From contig JAGWQR010000342.1 of the NCBI GenBank assembly GCA_028869975.1, positions 1 to 6,180 of the forward strand: 6,180 nucleotides of DNA, given 5' to 3'. Below are positions 1-5,900 of the stretch, piece by piece; within the stretch, counting starts at the first letter, position 1, and every line of letters starts with the position of its first letter. Origin of the DNA: Alphaproteobacteria bacterium. GTDB taxonomy: Bacteria > Pseudomonadota > Alphaproteobacteria > Sphingomonadales > Sphingomonadaceae. Position numbers and translations under genes: made by a program. The notes under the pieces are model-generated. The model did not search any database. It saw only the letters and a program-made list of their open reading frames with translations, and was not told where the DNA came from.

Positions 1-867
1 AAAATCGCATTTATCGGCCTCGGCAATATGGGGGGTGGGATGGCCGCCAATCTGGTCAAGGCGGGGCATGAGGTTCATGCGTTCGATCTGGCCGCCGCCG
101 CACTTGACCATGCGCAAGAAAATGGCTGTGCCCCGTTCATCAGCATAAGGGAAGCGGTGGCAGATGTCGATGCGGTCGTCACCATGCTGCCCAACGGCAA
201 GATCGTGAGTGATGTCTATACGCAGGACGTGATCGGCCATGCGCCAACATCCGCACTGCTGCTCGATTGCTCAACGATTGATGTCGCGACTGCACGCACA
301 ACCATCGACGCAGCCGACAAGGCGGGTTACGCTATGGTTGATGCGCCGGTCTCGGGCGGAATTGCGGCAGCAAATGCAGGGAGCCTGACGTTTATGGTCG
401 GCGGCACGGATGACGCATTCATACGCGCCGAACCGATTTTGGCGCATATGGGCAAGGCGGTGATCCATGCTGGGCGCGCGGGTGCGGGGCAGGCTGCCAA
501 AATCTGCAACAATATGCTGCTCGGCGCCTCGATGATTGCGACCTGCGAGAGCTTCGCGCTCGCGCAAAAACTCGGCCTCGATCCGCAGACCTTCTTCGAC
601 ATCGCCTCAAAGGCCTCGGGCCAGTGCTGGTCGATGACGAACTATTGCCCGTTGCCGGGTGTCGGCCCGACCAGCCCCGCCGACAATGAATACCAGGGTG
701 GGTTCGCCACCGCACTGATGCTCAAGGATTTGAAGCTGGCGATGGAAGCCGCGCAATCGGTGCGCGCCACCACGCCAATGGGTGCGCGCGCCGCCGAGCT
801 TTATCAGGCGTTTGCCGATGGAGGCTCAGGCGGGCTCGATTTCTCGGCGATTATACGCACTTTATAA
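1..867 (+). CDS. mmsB: 3-hydroxyisobutyrate dehydrogenase, 5' end just outside window
   Basis: This encodes an NAD-dependent beta-hydroxyacid dehydrogenase that by family oxidises 3-hydroxyisobutyrate to methylmalonate semialdehyde in cytosolic valine catabolism. The frame is open from base 1 and gives 288 residues before TAA, close to the roughly 295 usual for the family, so only one to a few N-terminal residues are missing. Counting from base 1, the Rossmann dinucleotide motif GLGNMG is at residues 6-11, the substrate-binding signature DAPVSGG at 114-120, and the catalytic lysine at about K167 in GQAAKICNN, followed by the NN pair that contacts substrate. The C-terminal helical domain is complete and includes the LKDLKLAME helix. 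An ATG at base 28 lies inside the Gly-rich motif and cannot be the start. The gene converges on the minus-strand integrase. Paralogues such as tartronate semialdehyde reductase or glyoxylate reductase share the fold, so the exact substrate is inferred. Confidence 0.87.
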   Translation, partial: KIAFIGLGNMGGGMAANLVKAGHEVHAFDLAAAALDHAQENGCAPFISIREAVADVDAVVTMLPNGKIVSDVYTQDVIGHAPTSALLLDCSTIDVATARTTIDAADKAGYAMVDAPVSGGIAAANAGSLTFMVGGTDDAFIRAEPILAHMGKAVIHAGRAGAGQAAKICNNMLLGASMIATCESFALAQKLGLDPQTFFDIASKASGQCWSMTNYCPLPGVGPTSPADNEYQGGFATALMLKDLKLAMEAAQSVRATTPMGARAAELYQAFADGGSGGLDFSAIIRTL

Positions 868-926
868 GCGCGAGACTGGCACGGGGATACACTGCAAAGC
901 ATTTTCAAAAAAAATTTGCTGCATCT

Positions 927-937
927 GATTTTGAATC
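927..937 (+). repeat. putative attachment-site core, left copy (direct repeat)
   Basis: GATTTTGAATC is the complement of the anticodon loop and adjoining stem bases of the truncated tRNA-Leu. It matches GATTTTGAGTC at 2415-2425 at 10 of 11 positions, with the first 8 bases identical. Flanks diverge immediately on the left (gcatct) and run into the tRNA half on the right. An 8-bp identity block is the size of a tyrosine-recombinase overlap region. Such a short match could arise by chance; its position exactly at the tRNA break is what gives it weight. Confidence 0.55.
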
Positions 938-967
938 CCGCGCGTCTACCAATTCCACCACGCCCGC
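927..967 (-). pseudogene. 5' half of tRNA-Leu (anticodon CAA), truncated
   Basis: Read on the minus strand from 967, the sequence begins GCGGGCGTGGTGGAATTGG and continues TAGACGCG. This gives a 7-nt acceptor 5' strand, the TG at positions 8-9, and a leucine-type D arm with GG and TAGACGC. The anticodon 5' stem CGGGA and the loop TTCAAAA follow, so the anticodon is CAA. After the loop only TC of the expected TCCCG remains, and the sequence then turns into unrelated AT-rich DNA. No variable arm, T arm (GGTTCGA-like) or acceptor 3' strand lies downstream, so no tRNA can be made from it. It starts 61 bases beyond the integrase stop codon on the same strand. The break in the anticodon loop is a place where tyrosine recombinases are known to cross over in tRNA genes. 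It is read as an attachment half-site rather than a decayed resident gene. Confidence 0.85.
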
Positions 968-1028
968 GTTGCGACACGCCTATAGCGTCACCGTCAAAAC
1001 GCGCAATGGCAAATGCAAAGTATGTTGC

Positions 1029-2315
1029 TTATTTCGTTGACTTACCTGCCTTCTTCCGTGCGGAAGCCGGTGCGGGGCGCGCTTTGCGAACATTGACGGC
1101 CGAAGCGTCAATGTTGTTCTTCAAATGGCGACCGTAATATTTCTCGATCATTTCAACACTCGTGCGACAGTTCTTAGCAACCTGATAAATATCAGCGCCT
1201 TCGAGCAAGCGTAGGCAGATATATGTGTGCCGCAGACTGTAACACGTCCGCATATGACCATCGCGGTCGAATTTCAGGTTCAGCTCGTCCAGGACAGTGT
1301 TCATCAATTCGCGCGGCGACTTTCCGAAAATCCGGTCGGTTGGTTTCAGATTTTTCCGCTTGCGAACCCGTTCAAAGGGCAGGATCGCGCCGGGCATCGA
1401 CTTGCAGAAGCCGACACCGCGCTTGCCGCGCACCTCGATCTCCAGGATGCGCTCGCCGGTCGACTCATCCTTCACAATCTTGACGTCCCGCAGCTCCAGT
1501 CGTGCGGATTCATCGGGGCGAAGCCCCGTGTTCCCCATGAACAGGACGTAATCGTGGAAAGTCTCGCAGACTTCGCGCCAGCGCGGCTTGGGCGGGTTCT
1601 TCGCCCGCTCGCGCGTTGCCTCGTAGAGCATCTTATACTCCTCGGGTGAGAACCACGCGCGATGCTCCAGCTTGCCGGATGTCTTATAGGGCGCAGACAT
1701 GTCGGGCAGCGCCGCAATCCAGCCCTTGCGATTGGCGGTCTTCAACACCTGACGGAGCGTGACGATCTCGCCATGCAAGGTCGCTCGGGCCGGTTTCTTC
1801 GGCATTCCTGTTTTCGGATCGACCCGCGATGTCTGACGGTGCGCCCGATATTCCTGTACCTTGCCAGCGGTGATGTCCTCAAGAGCCGTATCACCAAAAA
1901 ACGGTATAAGGTGAACGCGTATGTGATCGGACTTCGATTTCACATACCCCGCATTGCGCTCACCCAGCGTGATAACCTCGAACTCGCTGGTAAACGCCTT
2001 CGCGGCATCCTCGAAGCTAGGGCCGGTCGGTGTTCGCCGACGACGGCCATCCGTCGAAGCGCCGGGATCGGCGATCAGAGGCTGGACGGGAACGTCCAGC
2101 AGGGAAACGCCACCGCGTCGGCGCTGGCGATCCTCGACGCAGCGTTCCATATACCAGTCGCGCGCGAAATCCTTGGCAGCGGCGAGGCTCTCCTCCTTGG
2201 TGGTCTGCCGATAATTTCGGCTGCCAAGATAGGTCGAACATTGCCAGAAGCGGCTGTTCTCACGCCGATAGACGTGCAGCGCCCCGTCCATCAACAGGTG
2301 GCTTTCTATCGGCAT
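1029..2315 (-). CDS. tyrosine-type site-specific recombinase/integrase
   Basis: This encodes a 428-residue DNA strand-exchange enzyme of the phage-integrase family, expected to act on an attachment site in or near tRNA-Leu. Residues 1-60 form a basic and aromatic N-terminal region, possibly arm-binding. Residues 60-100 are an Arg- and Pro-rich linker, and about 100-200 form the SAM-like core-binding domain. The catalytic domain covers about 220-400. It has the first Arg in GNTGLRPDE (R266), a beta-hairpin Lys candidate in RGKRG (K298), the second box YSLRHTY (R362, H363), and the nucleophile Tyr in MIEKYYGRH (Y393 or Y394, most likely the latter). The usual His of HxxR is Tyr359. The last 20 residues are Lys- and Ala-rich. 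The start at 2315 is supported by GGAG eight bases upstream; the next in-frame Met is residue 9. No frameshift or internal stop is seen. The gene is convergent with the dehydrogenase, and its stop lies 61 bp before the tRNA-Leu half. Confidence 0.9.
   Translation of the reverse strand: MPIESHLLMDGALHVYRRENSRFWQCSTYLGSRNYRQTTKEESLAAAKDFARDWYMERCVEDRQRRRGGVSLLDVPVQPLIADPGASTDGRRRRTPTGPSFEDAAKAFTSEFEVITLGERNAGYVKSKSDHIRVHLIPFFGDTALEDITAGKVQEYRAHRQTSRVDPKTGMPKKPARATLHGEIVTLRQVLKTANRKGWIAALPDMSAPYKTSGKLEHRAWFSPEEYKMLYEATRERAKNPPKPRWREVCETFHDYVLFMGNTGLRPDESARLELRDVKIVKDESTGERILEIEVRGKRGVGFCKSMPGAILPFERVRKRKNLKPTDRIFGKSPRELMNTVLDELNLKFDRDGHMRTCYSLRHTYICLRLLEGADIYQVAKNCRTSVEMIEKYYGRHLKNNIDASAVNVRKARPAPASARKKAGKSTK
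1089..1115. repeat. perfect 10-bp inverted repeat inside the integrase 3' end
   Basis: AACATTGACG (1089-1098) and CGTCAATGTT (1106-1115) are exact complements around a 7-base spacer. In the integrase mRNA the hairpin would close on C-UUCG-G with one bulged C, a very stable loop type. It lies in codons for NIDASAVNV near the C-terminus. No T-tract follows on the mRNA strand, so it is not a standard terminator. Chance pairing in coding sequence remains possible. Confidence 0.5.
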
Positions 2316-2323
2316 TGCGAGAA

Positions 2324-2349
2324 CTCCAAAATGTGTAAGTCTTTTTGGA
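2324..2349 (-). promoter_or_regulatory. integrase ribosome-binding site within a possible hairpin
   Basis: On the minus strand GGAG (2327 down to 2324) sits 8 bases before the integrase ATG and fixes the start. The same bases belong to a 7-bp dyad, TCCAAAA pairing with TTTTGGA (arms 2343-2349 and 2325-2331, loop 11 bases). If it forms in the leader RNA it would hide most of the Shine-Dalgarno sequence and damp integrase translation. The stem is AT-rich and weak, so the ribosome-binding site is firm but the control is only inferred. Confidence 0.5.
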
Positions 2350-2387
2350 AGTCTCGTCCTTGCTCAAACTGTTGGTTTTGCGTGGTT

Positions 2388-2411
2388 TTTGGCTTAGTTT
2401 TTTAGGCCAAA
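2388..2411. repeat. 9-bp inverted repeat in AT-rich spacer beside right att copy
   Basis: TTTGGCTTA (2388-2396) pairs with TAGGCCAAA (2403-2411) with one T-G wobble around the loop GTTTTT. It lies between the reductase stop and the integrase start, 3 bases from the right core repeat. Neither strand has a T-tract after the stem, so it is a poor intrinsic terminator. A recombinase or accessory-protein binding site near the att core is an alternative. Confidence 0.4.
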
Positions 2412-2425
2412 CGCGATTTTGAGTC
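2412..2425 (+). repeat. putative attachment-site core, right copy
   Basis: CGCGATTTTGAGTC matches, at 12 of 14 bases, the sequence CGGGATTTTGAATC that a complete anticodon arm would show here. The leading CGGG is deduced from the stem pairing of the tRNA half at 927-967. So this end retains resemblance to the other side of the anticodon stem as well as the 11-bp repeat shared with 927-937. It directly abuts the stop codon of the minus-strand reductase (2426-2428), leaving that gene intact. Confidence 0.5.
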
Positions 2426-3442
2426 TCATTCTGCAATTTGAAGGATCAGCTTGCCTTCATTTTTGCCGCTAAACAGCATCATGAAAGCGTCATAGGCATT
2501 TTCGATACCCGGTTCGATATGCTCGTCGATGCGCAATTTGCCTGTGCCGAACCATTGCGCCATCTGGACGCCCCCCTCGGCAAAGCGATCCACATAATCG
2601 GCGATAAGGAAGCCCCGCAACGTCGCCCGCTTGACCAGTATGTTCCAGATGTTGCGCGCGCCGTGCTTTTCCGGACTGTTATATTCCGCAATCAGACCGC
2701 ACAGGACAATGCGCGCATGCATGGCAAGGTTGAGTAATTCTGCATCAAACACATCACCACCAACATTTTCGAAAATAACGTTGACACCCTCGGGGGCTGC
2801 CCTGTGGATTTCCCTCGCCAGCGCATCGACCGACTTGCCCTTGTAATCGATGGCCGCATCGAAACCATAGTCAGCAATCAAGCGCCGGCATTTTTCTTCA
2901 CCCCCGGCGATACCAATAACCCGACAGCCCTTGATTTTTGCAATCTGACCCACGACCGAGCCAACTGCTCCGGCCGCGCCCGAGACCAGAACAGTATCGC
3001 CCTCCATCGGTTGCCCCGCATCGAGAAGGCCGAAATAGCCGGTCAAGCCCACCGCGCCCATACCAGAGAGGAAGTTGGTCGGGCTTGGCACGAGCGACAC
3101 ATCAATCTTCTGCGTAAATCCGCCGGGGGCGACGAGGGAATACTCCTCGATCGCGTTGAGACCCAGCACCCAGTCCCCTATCTTGAAATCCGGGTTGGCG
3201 CTCGTATGAACGCGACCCACTGTGGTCGCGCGCACTGGATCACCCAGGGGAATCGGCGGCATGTAGCTCGGCACATCGTCCATCCAGCCGCGCTGGGCGG
3301 GATCGAGTGATGCATAATGATTACGCACAACGAAGCTGCCGGCGGCTGGCATTGGTATCGGTTCGGTTACAAGCGAGAAATCGTCTGAAACGGGCGTTCC
3401 ATGCGGACGGTGCACGAGTATGAAACGGCGATTGTCAGTCAT
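2426..3442 (-). CDS. NADP-dependent oxidoreductase, zinc-independent MDR family (CurA/LTB4DH type)
   Basis: This encodes a cytosolic 338-residue reductase; relatives use NADPH to reduce the double bond of enones, alkenals or prostaglandin-like compounds. The N-terminal catalytic domain has NHYASLDPAQRGWM (residues 41-54), typical of the CurA/leukotriene-B4 12-hydroxydehydrogenase group, and GLTGYF (132-137) leads into the Rossmann domain. The nucleotide-binding motif SGAAGAVGS spans 154-162, followed by the IDYKG segment (about 198-202) and ENVGGDVFD (225-233). The Cys/His zinc ligands of alcohol dehydrogenases are absent. The length matches the family (about 335-345). The start is supported by AGGAG (3449-3453 complement) six bases upstream of ATG. 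The gene is divergent from the TonB receptor across 163 bp and may share control with it. Its natural substrate cannot be inferred. Confidence 0.9.
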   Translation of the reverse strand: MTDNRRFILVHRPHGTPVSDDFSLVTEPIPMPAAGSFVVRNHYASLDPAQRGWMDDVPSYMPPIPLGDPVRATTVGRVHTSANPDFKIGDWVLGLNAIEEYSLVAPGGFTQKIDVSLVPSPTNFLSGMGAVGLTGYFGLLDAGQPMEGDTVLVSGAAGAVGSVVGQIAKIKGCRVIGIAGGEEKCRRLIADYGFDAAIDYKGKSVDALAREIHRAAPEGVNVIFENVGGDVFDAELLNLAMHARIVLCGLIAEYNSPEKHGARNIWNILVKRATLRGFLIADYVDRFAEGGVQMAQWFGTGKLRIDEHIEPGIENAYDAFMMLFSGKNEGKLILQIAE

Positions 3443-3503
3443 GATGCTCTCCTAACCTATATTCACAACCCGGATTATCTCCCGCACCTCATGATACCAC
3501 GCA

Positions 3504-3533
3504 CCTGTGACAAATGGGAGTTTGTAAGGCAGG
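3504..3533. promoter_or_regulatory. interrupted dyad in divergent spacer, possible operator
   Basis: Inner arms ACAAA (3510-3514) and TTTGT (3521-3525) flank tgggag. Outer arms CCTG (3504-3507) and CAGG (3530-3533) are also complementary, at slightly unequal spacing (2 and 4 bases). The dyad lies between the divergent reductase and receptor genes, about 60 bp from the reductase start, where a shared regulator could act on both. No regulator gene is in the window. The arms are short, so this is tentative. Confidence 0.3.
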
Positions 3534-3550
3534 CCGGATATGGTGATTAA
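3522..3550 (+). promoter_or_regulatory. weak candidate promoter for the TonB receptor operon
   Basis: TTGTAA (3522-3527) and GATTAA (3545-3550) are separated by 17 bases and lie 55 bases before the receptor start. The -35-like box is fair but the -10-like box matches only 3 of 6 consensus bases. The -35 box overlaps the right arm of the dyad at 3504-3533, which would fit repression. No convincing minus-strand promoter for the reductase was found in this spacer. Confidence 0.22.
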
Positions 3551-3605
3551 CGCACACAGGATTTTTTCGCCCACGTTTGGCGTTTGACCGGGAGAGGATT
3601 GATTT

Positions 3606-5885
3606 ATGCAAAGCCGTCATTTGAAATTGCTGGTCGCCGCCGCATTGGTGTCAACTAGCCTTATAGGTCTGAGCGCCCCCGCCTTTGCACAGGATGCTGC
3701 GGCCCAAGCGCAACCGAGCAAGCCCGCCACCGATACCGCATCAGCCAATTCCGATGCCAACGCAATTATTGTGACAGCGCGGCGGCGCAAGGAATCCCTG
3801 CAAACCACGCCTGTTGCAATCACAGCCATTACCGCGTCGTCTCTTGATAGCAGGGCATCGACGAATATCGGTGATTTGCAGGGGGCGGCGCCAGGCCTGC
3901 TCATCACCCAGCAGAATTCGGGGGCGCAGGCGGCCAATCTTTCCATTCGCGGCCTTACTTACGCTGACATCGAAAAATCTCAGACACCAACAGTCGGTGT
4001 GGTCGTTGATGGCGTCATGATCGGTACCAATACCGGCCAGTTGCAGGATGTGTTCGACATCGCCCAGATTGAAGTGCTGCGAGGGCCGCAGGGCACGCTC
4101 TTCGGTGCCAATACAATCGGCGGTGTCATCAGTATCGAACGCACCAAACCTACCATGCAAACGGGCGCGAAGCTGGAATTCAGCTATGGCCAATGGAATA
4201 CCTGGTCCGGCAAGGGTATCGTCAATCTAGGCAACGGTAGCAGTTGGGGCCTCAAGCTGTGGTATTATCATAACCAGACCGACGGTTATTACATCAATAC
4301 CAATACCAACACCCGCACCGGAGGCAGTCAGGATGACAGCTACGGCGGTTCCTTGTTGTTCAAGCCACTCGGTTCCAATTTCGATGCGCAGTTCACGCTC
4401 GAAAATCTGGATCAGTCTTTTGTTCCGGTCAATGTCAGCCTGACTCAAAAAGGAGAGGCCTTCTACGGCGTCGCGACTCCTCCTGCCAATCTCTATCAGG
4501 TCTCCGATCTGCCAACATACGCCACCTATCATGCCCCCGCAGCGACGTTACGCATGAATTATGATGCAGGCGCGGTCAAACTGACCTCGATTACCGGATG
4601 GCGGCACAGCACAGAGTGGCAAACGCAGGATTTCGCCACGGCTGGCCTTTATTATGTTTTGCGCCAACAGAATTACACACAATGGAGCCAGGAATTGCGT
4701 GCTTCCGGCAAAATTAGTCCTACATTCGACTATGTCGTTGGCGGTTTCTACTTCAATTCGCACTATAATTTTGTGCAGTATACAACGATTGGGGGCGGCG
4801 ATGCCCTACTCACGTCAACCAATCCTGCGGCAACTGCACCAGGCTATCAGATCGAATATGCGGCAACGCATTCCTATGCCGGATTTGGTGACTTCAACTG
4901 GGCCTTCGCCGACAAGTTCCGCCTCAGTTTCGGTGGCCGCTGGACACATGACGAGAAAATTCTCGACAATGGTTTCCAGGGCGCACCCTTCCCGAACGGA
5001 GACGCTAATTTCTCGAAGTTCACGCCTAAGATCGGGATCGACTATCGCCCCGATAGCAACACGATGTTCTATGCAAGTTTCACACGCGGCTATCGTTCAG
5101 GCGGGTTCAGTCCGCGCGCCGGTGACGCGGTGCGGGCCACCACGCCGTTTCAGCCCGAGACACTCGACAGTTACGAAATTGGCACCAAGCTTGATCTGGC
5201 TCGCCACATGCTACAACTCAATCTTGCAGCCTTCTATTCCGATTACAAGAACATGCAGCAGAATCTGACCATTCCTTGCGGCTGCGCAACCGGCAACCAG
5301 ACGATCACCGGCAACGTGCCCGGAGGCGCGCTGATCAAGGGGATCGAGGCGGATGCGACCTGGCGTCCGATTGAAGGACTCAAATTTACAGCGACAGCCG
5401 CTTACACCGATTCGCATTTCCGGAATTATGTTGTGTCTACCGGGGTCACAACGACAGGCGCGCTTACATACAGCGATTATTCCGCTAATAACCTGATTTA
5501 TGCACCCAAATTTTCCGGGTCGATCAATGGCGAGTACACATTGCCGACATCCTTCGGCAAAATGGTGTTCACAACTGGCCTGCGCCACATCAGCCCGTAT
5601 GACGAACAGATTTCAAACGGGCCGACATCCGCCGCGAGCACCGCAGCCGATACAATTTATCTCGGCAACGATCCGCGCGTACGCACCCTGACGCAGAATC
5701 TCGTGGATGCCAGCATAACCGCTAATTTCAAGCTCAGCGGGGCCGATGCCTATTTCCGCATCTATGGCCGCAATCTGGCCGATATTCAGACAACGACAGC
5801 GGCGTTCACTGTGGCCGGGCTATGGTCCTTCGCTTCGGCGATCGAGCCGCGCACCTATGGCGCTACACTGGGCGTAAAGTTCTAA
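3606..5885 (+). CDS. TonB-dependent outer-membrane receptor
   Basis: This encodes a 759-residue outer-membrane beta-barrel that imports a ligand using energy from TonB-ExbB-ExbD. A signal peptide covers residues 1-28, with a basic start, the hydrophobic stretch LKLLVAAALVSTSLIGL, and cleavage predicted after AFA. A low-complexity Ala/Gln/Ser linker follows. A TonB-box-like stretch NAIIVTARRR at 52-61 opens into the plug domain (about 62-180). Plug hallmarks are LSIRG (112-116) and VLRGPQGTLFGANT (157-170) followed by GGVISI. The remainder is barrel, with alternating aromatic strands, a Cys-Gly-Cys extracellular-loop candidate (IPCGCATG, around 558-565), and a terminal Phe (GATLGVKF) as required for BAM insertion. 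GGAGAGG (3591-3597) lies 8 bases before ATG. The length is usual for catabolic or siderophore receptors in sphingomonads. The downstream dehydrogenase 15 bp away favours an organic substrate over iron alone, but the ligand is unknown. Confidence 0.94.
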   Translation: MQSRHLKLLVAAALVSTSLIGLSAPAFAQDAAAQAQPSKPATDTASANSDANAIIVTARRRKESLQTTPVAITAITASSLDSRASTNIGDLQGAAPGLLITQQNSGAQAANLSIRGLTYADIEKSQTPTVGVVVDGVMIGTNTGQLQDVFDIAQIEVLRGPQGTLFGANTIGGVISIERTKPTMQTGAKLEFSYGQWNTWSGKGIVNLGNGSSWGLKLWYYHNQTDGYYINTNTNTRTGGSQDDSYGGSLLFKPLGSNFDAQFTLENLDQSFVPVNVSLTQKGEAFYGVATPPANLYQVSDLPTYATYHAPAATLRMNYDAGAVKLTSITGWRHSTEWQTQDFATAGLYYVLRQQNYTQWSQELRASGKISPTFDYVVGGFYFNSHYNFVQYTTIGGGDALLTSTNPAATAPGYQIEYAATHSYAGFGDFNWAFADKFRLSFGGRWTHDEKILDNGFQGAPFPNGDANFSKFTPKIGIDYRPDSNTMFYASFTRGYRSGGFSPRAGDAVRATTPFQPETLDSYEIGTKLDLARHMLQLNLAAFYSDYKNMQQNLTIPCGCATGNQTITGNVPGGALIKGIEADATWRPIEGLKFTATAAYTDSHFRNYVVSTGVTTTGALTYSDYSANNLIYAPKFSGSINGEYTLPTSFGKMVFTTGLRHISPYDEQISNGPTSAASTAADTIYLGNDPRVRTLTQNLVDASITANFKLSGADAYFRIYGRNLADIQTTTAAFTVAGLWSFASAIEPRTYGATLGVKF

Positions 5886-5900
5886 AACGGGAGAAAAGAG

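Larger units (their letters stand above)
927..2425. mobile_element. candidate minimal integrase-only element with tRNA-derived att half-site
   Basis: Two short direct repeats (927-937 and 2415-2425) bracket an intact integrase gene, a tRNA-Leu 5' half and about 110 bp of AT-rich DNA, with no other gene inside. Removing the segment down to a single repeat copy would leave two convergent chromosomal genes about 70 bp apart, and the right repeat ends at the base next to the reductase stop codon. This is what integration at a secondary, non-tRNA site would leave. Against it, the repeat is short and imperfect, a 1.5-kb element is unusually small, and elements that carry the 5' rather than the 3' half of their target tRNA are uncommon. 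It may be the residue of a larger island after internal deletion. Confidence 0.45.

Noticed and set aside
894..919. Intrinsic terminator formed by GCAAA and TTTGC around an A8 run after the dehydrogenase stop
   Set aside because: The stem is only 5 bp with a 16-base loop, has little GC, and no T-tract follows on the plus strand; the T8 on the minus strand is in the loop, not after a stem.
868..967. Split tRNA-Leu interrupted by a group I intron in the anticodon loop
   Set aside because: Bacterial tRNA introns occur at this position, but no 3' half (T arm or acceptor strand) appears on the minus strand anywhere below 927, and the next 59 bases are too few and too AT-rich for an intron before the dehydrogenase gene.
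1662..2405. Long plus-strand open frame of 247 codons
   Set aside because: It lies antisense to the integrase, whose catalytic motifs and ribosome-binding site are clear; the plus-strand protein shows no recognisable motif and is a shadow of the GC-rich minus-strand gene.
2804..3310. Plus-strand open frame of 168 codons
   Set aside because: It is antisense to the NADP-dependent reductase, with no domain signature or upstream ribosome-binding site; a shadow frame.
4297..4317. Short tandem repeat (aatacc-like units) in the receptor gene
   Set aside because: It is only a few degenerate units coding for alternating Asn-Thr in a barrel loop; too short to suggest phase variation.
4654..5268. 204-codon open frame overlapping the TonB receptor in another frame
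   Set aside because: The receptor frame has continuous barrel features and a complete C-terminus; the alternative product has no family-like motif.
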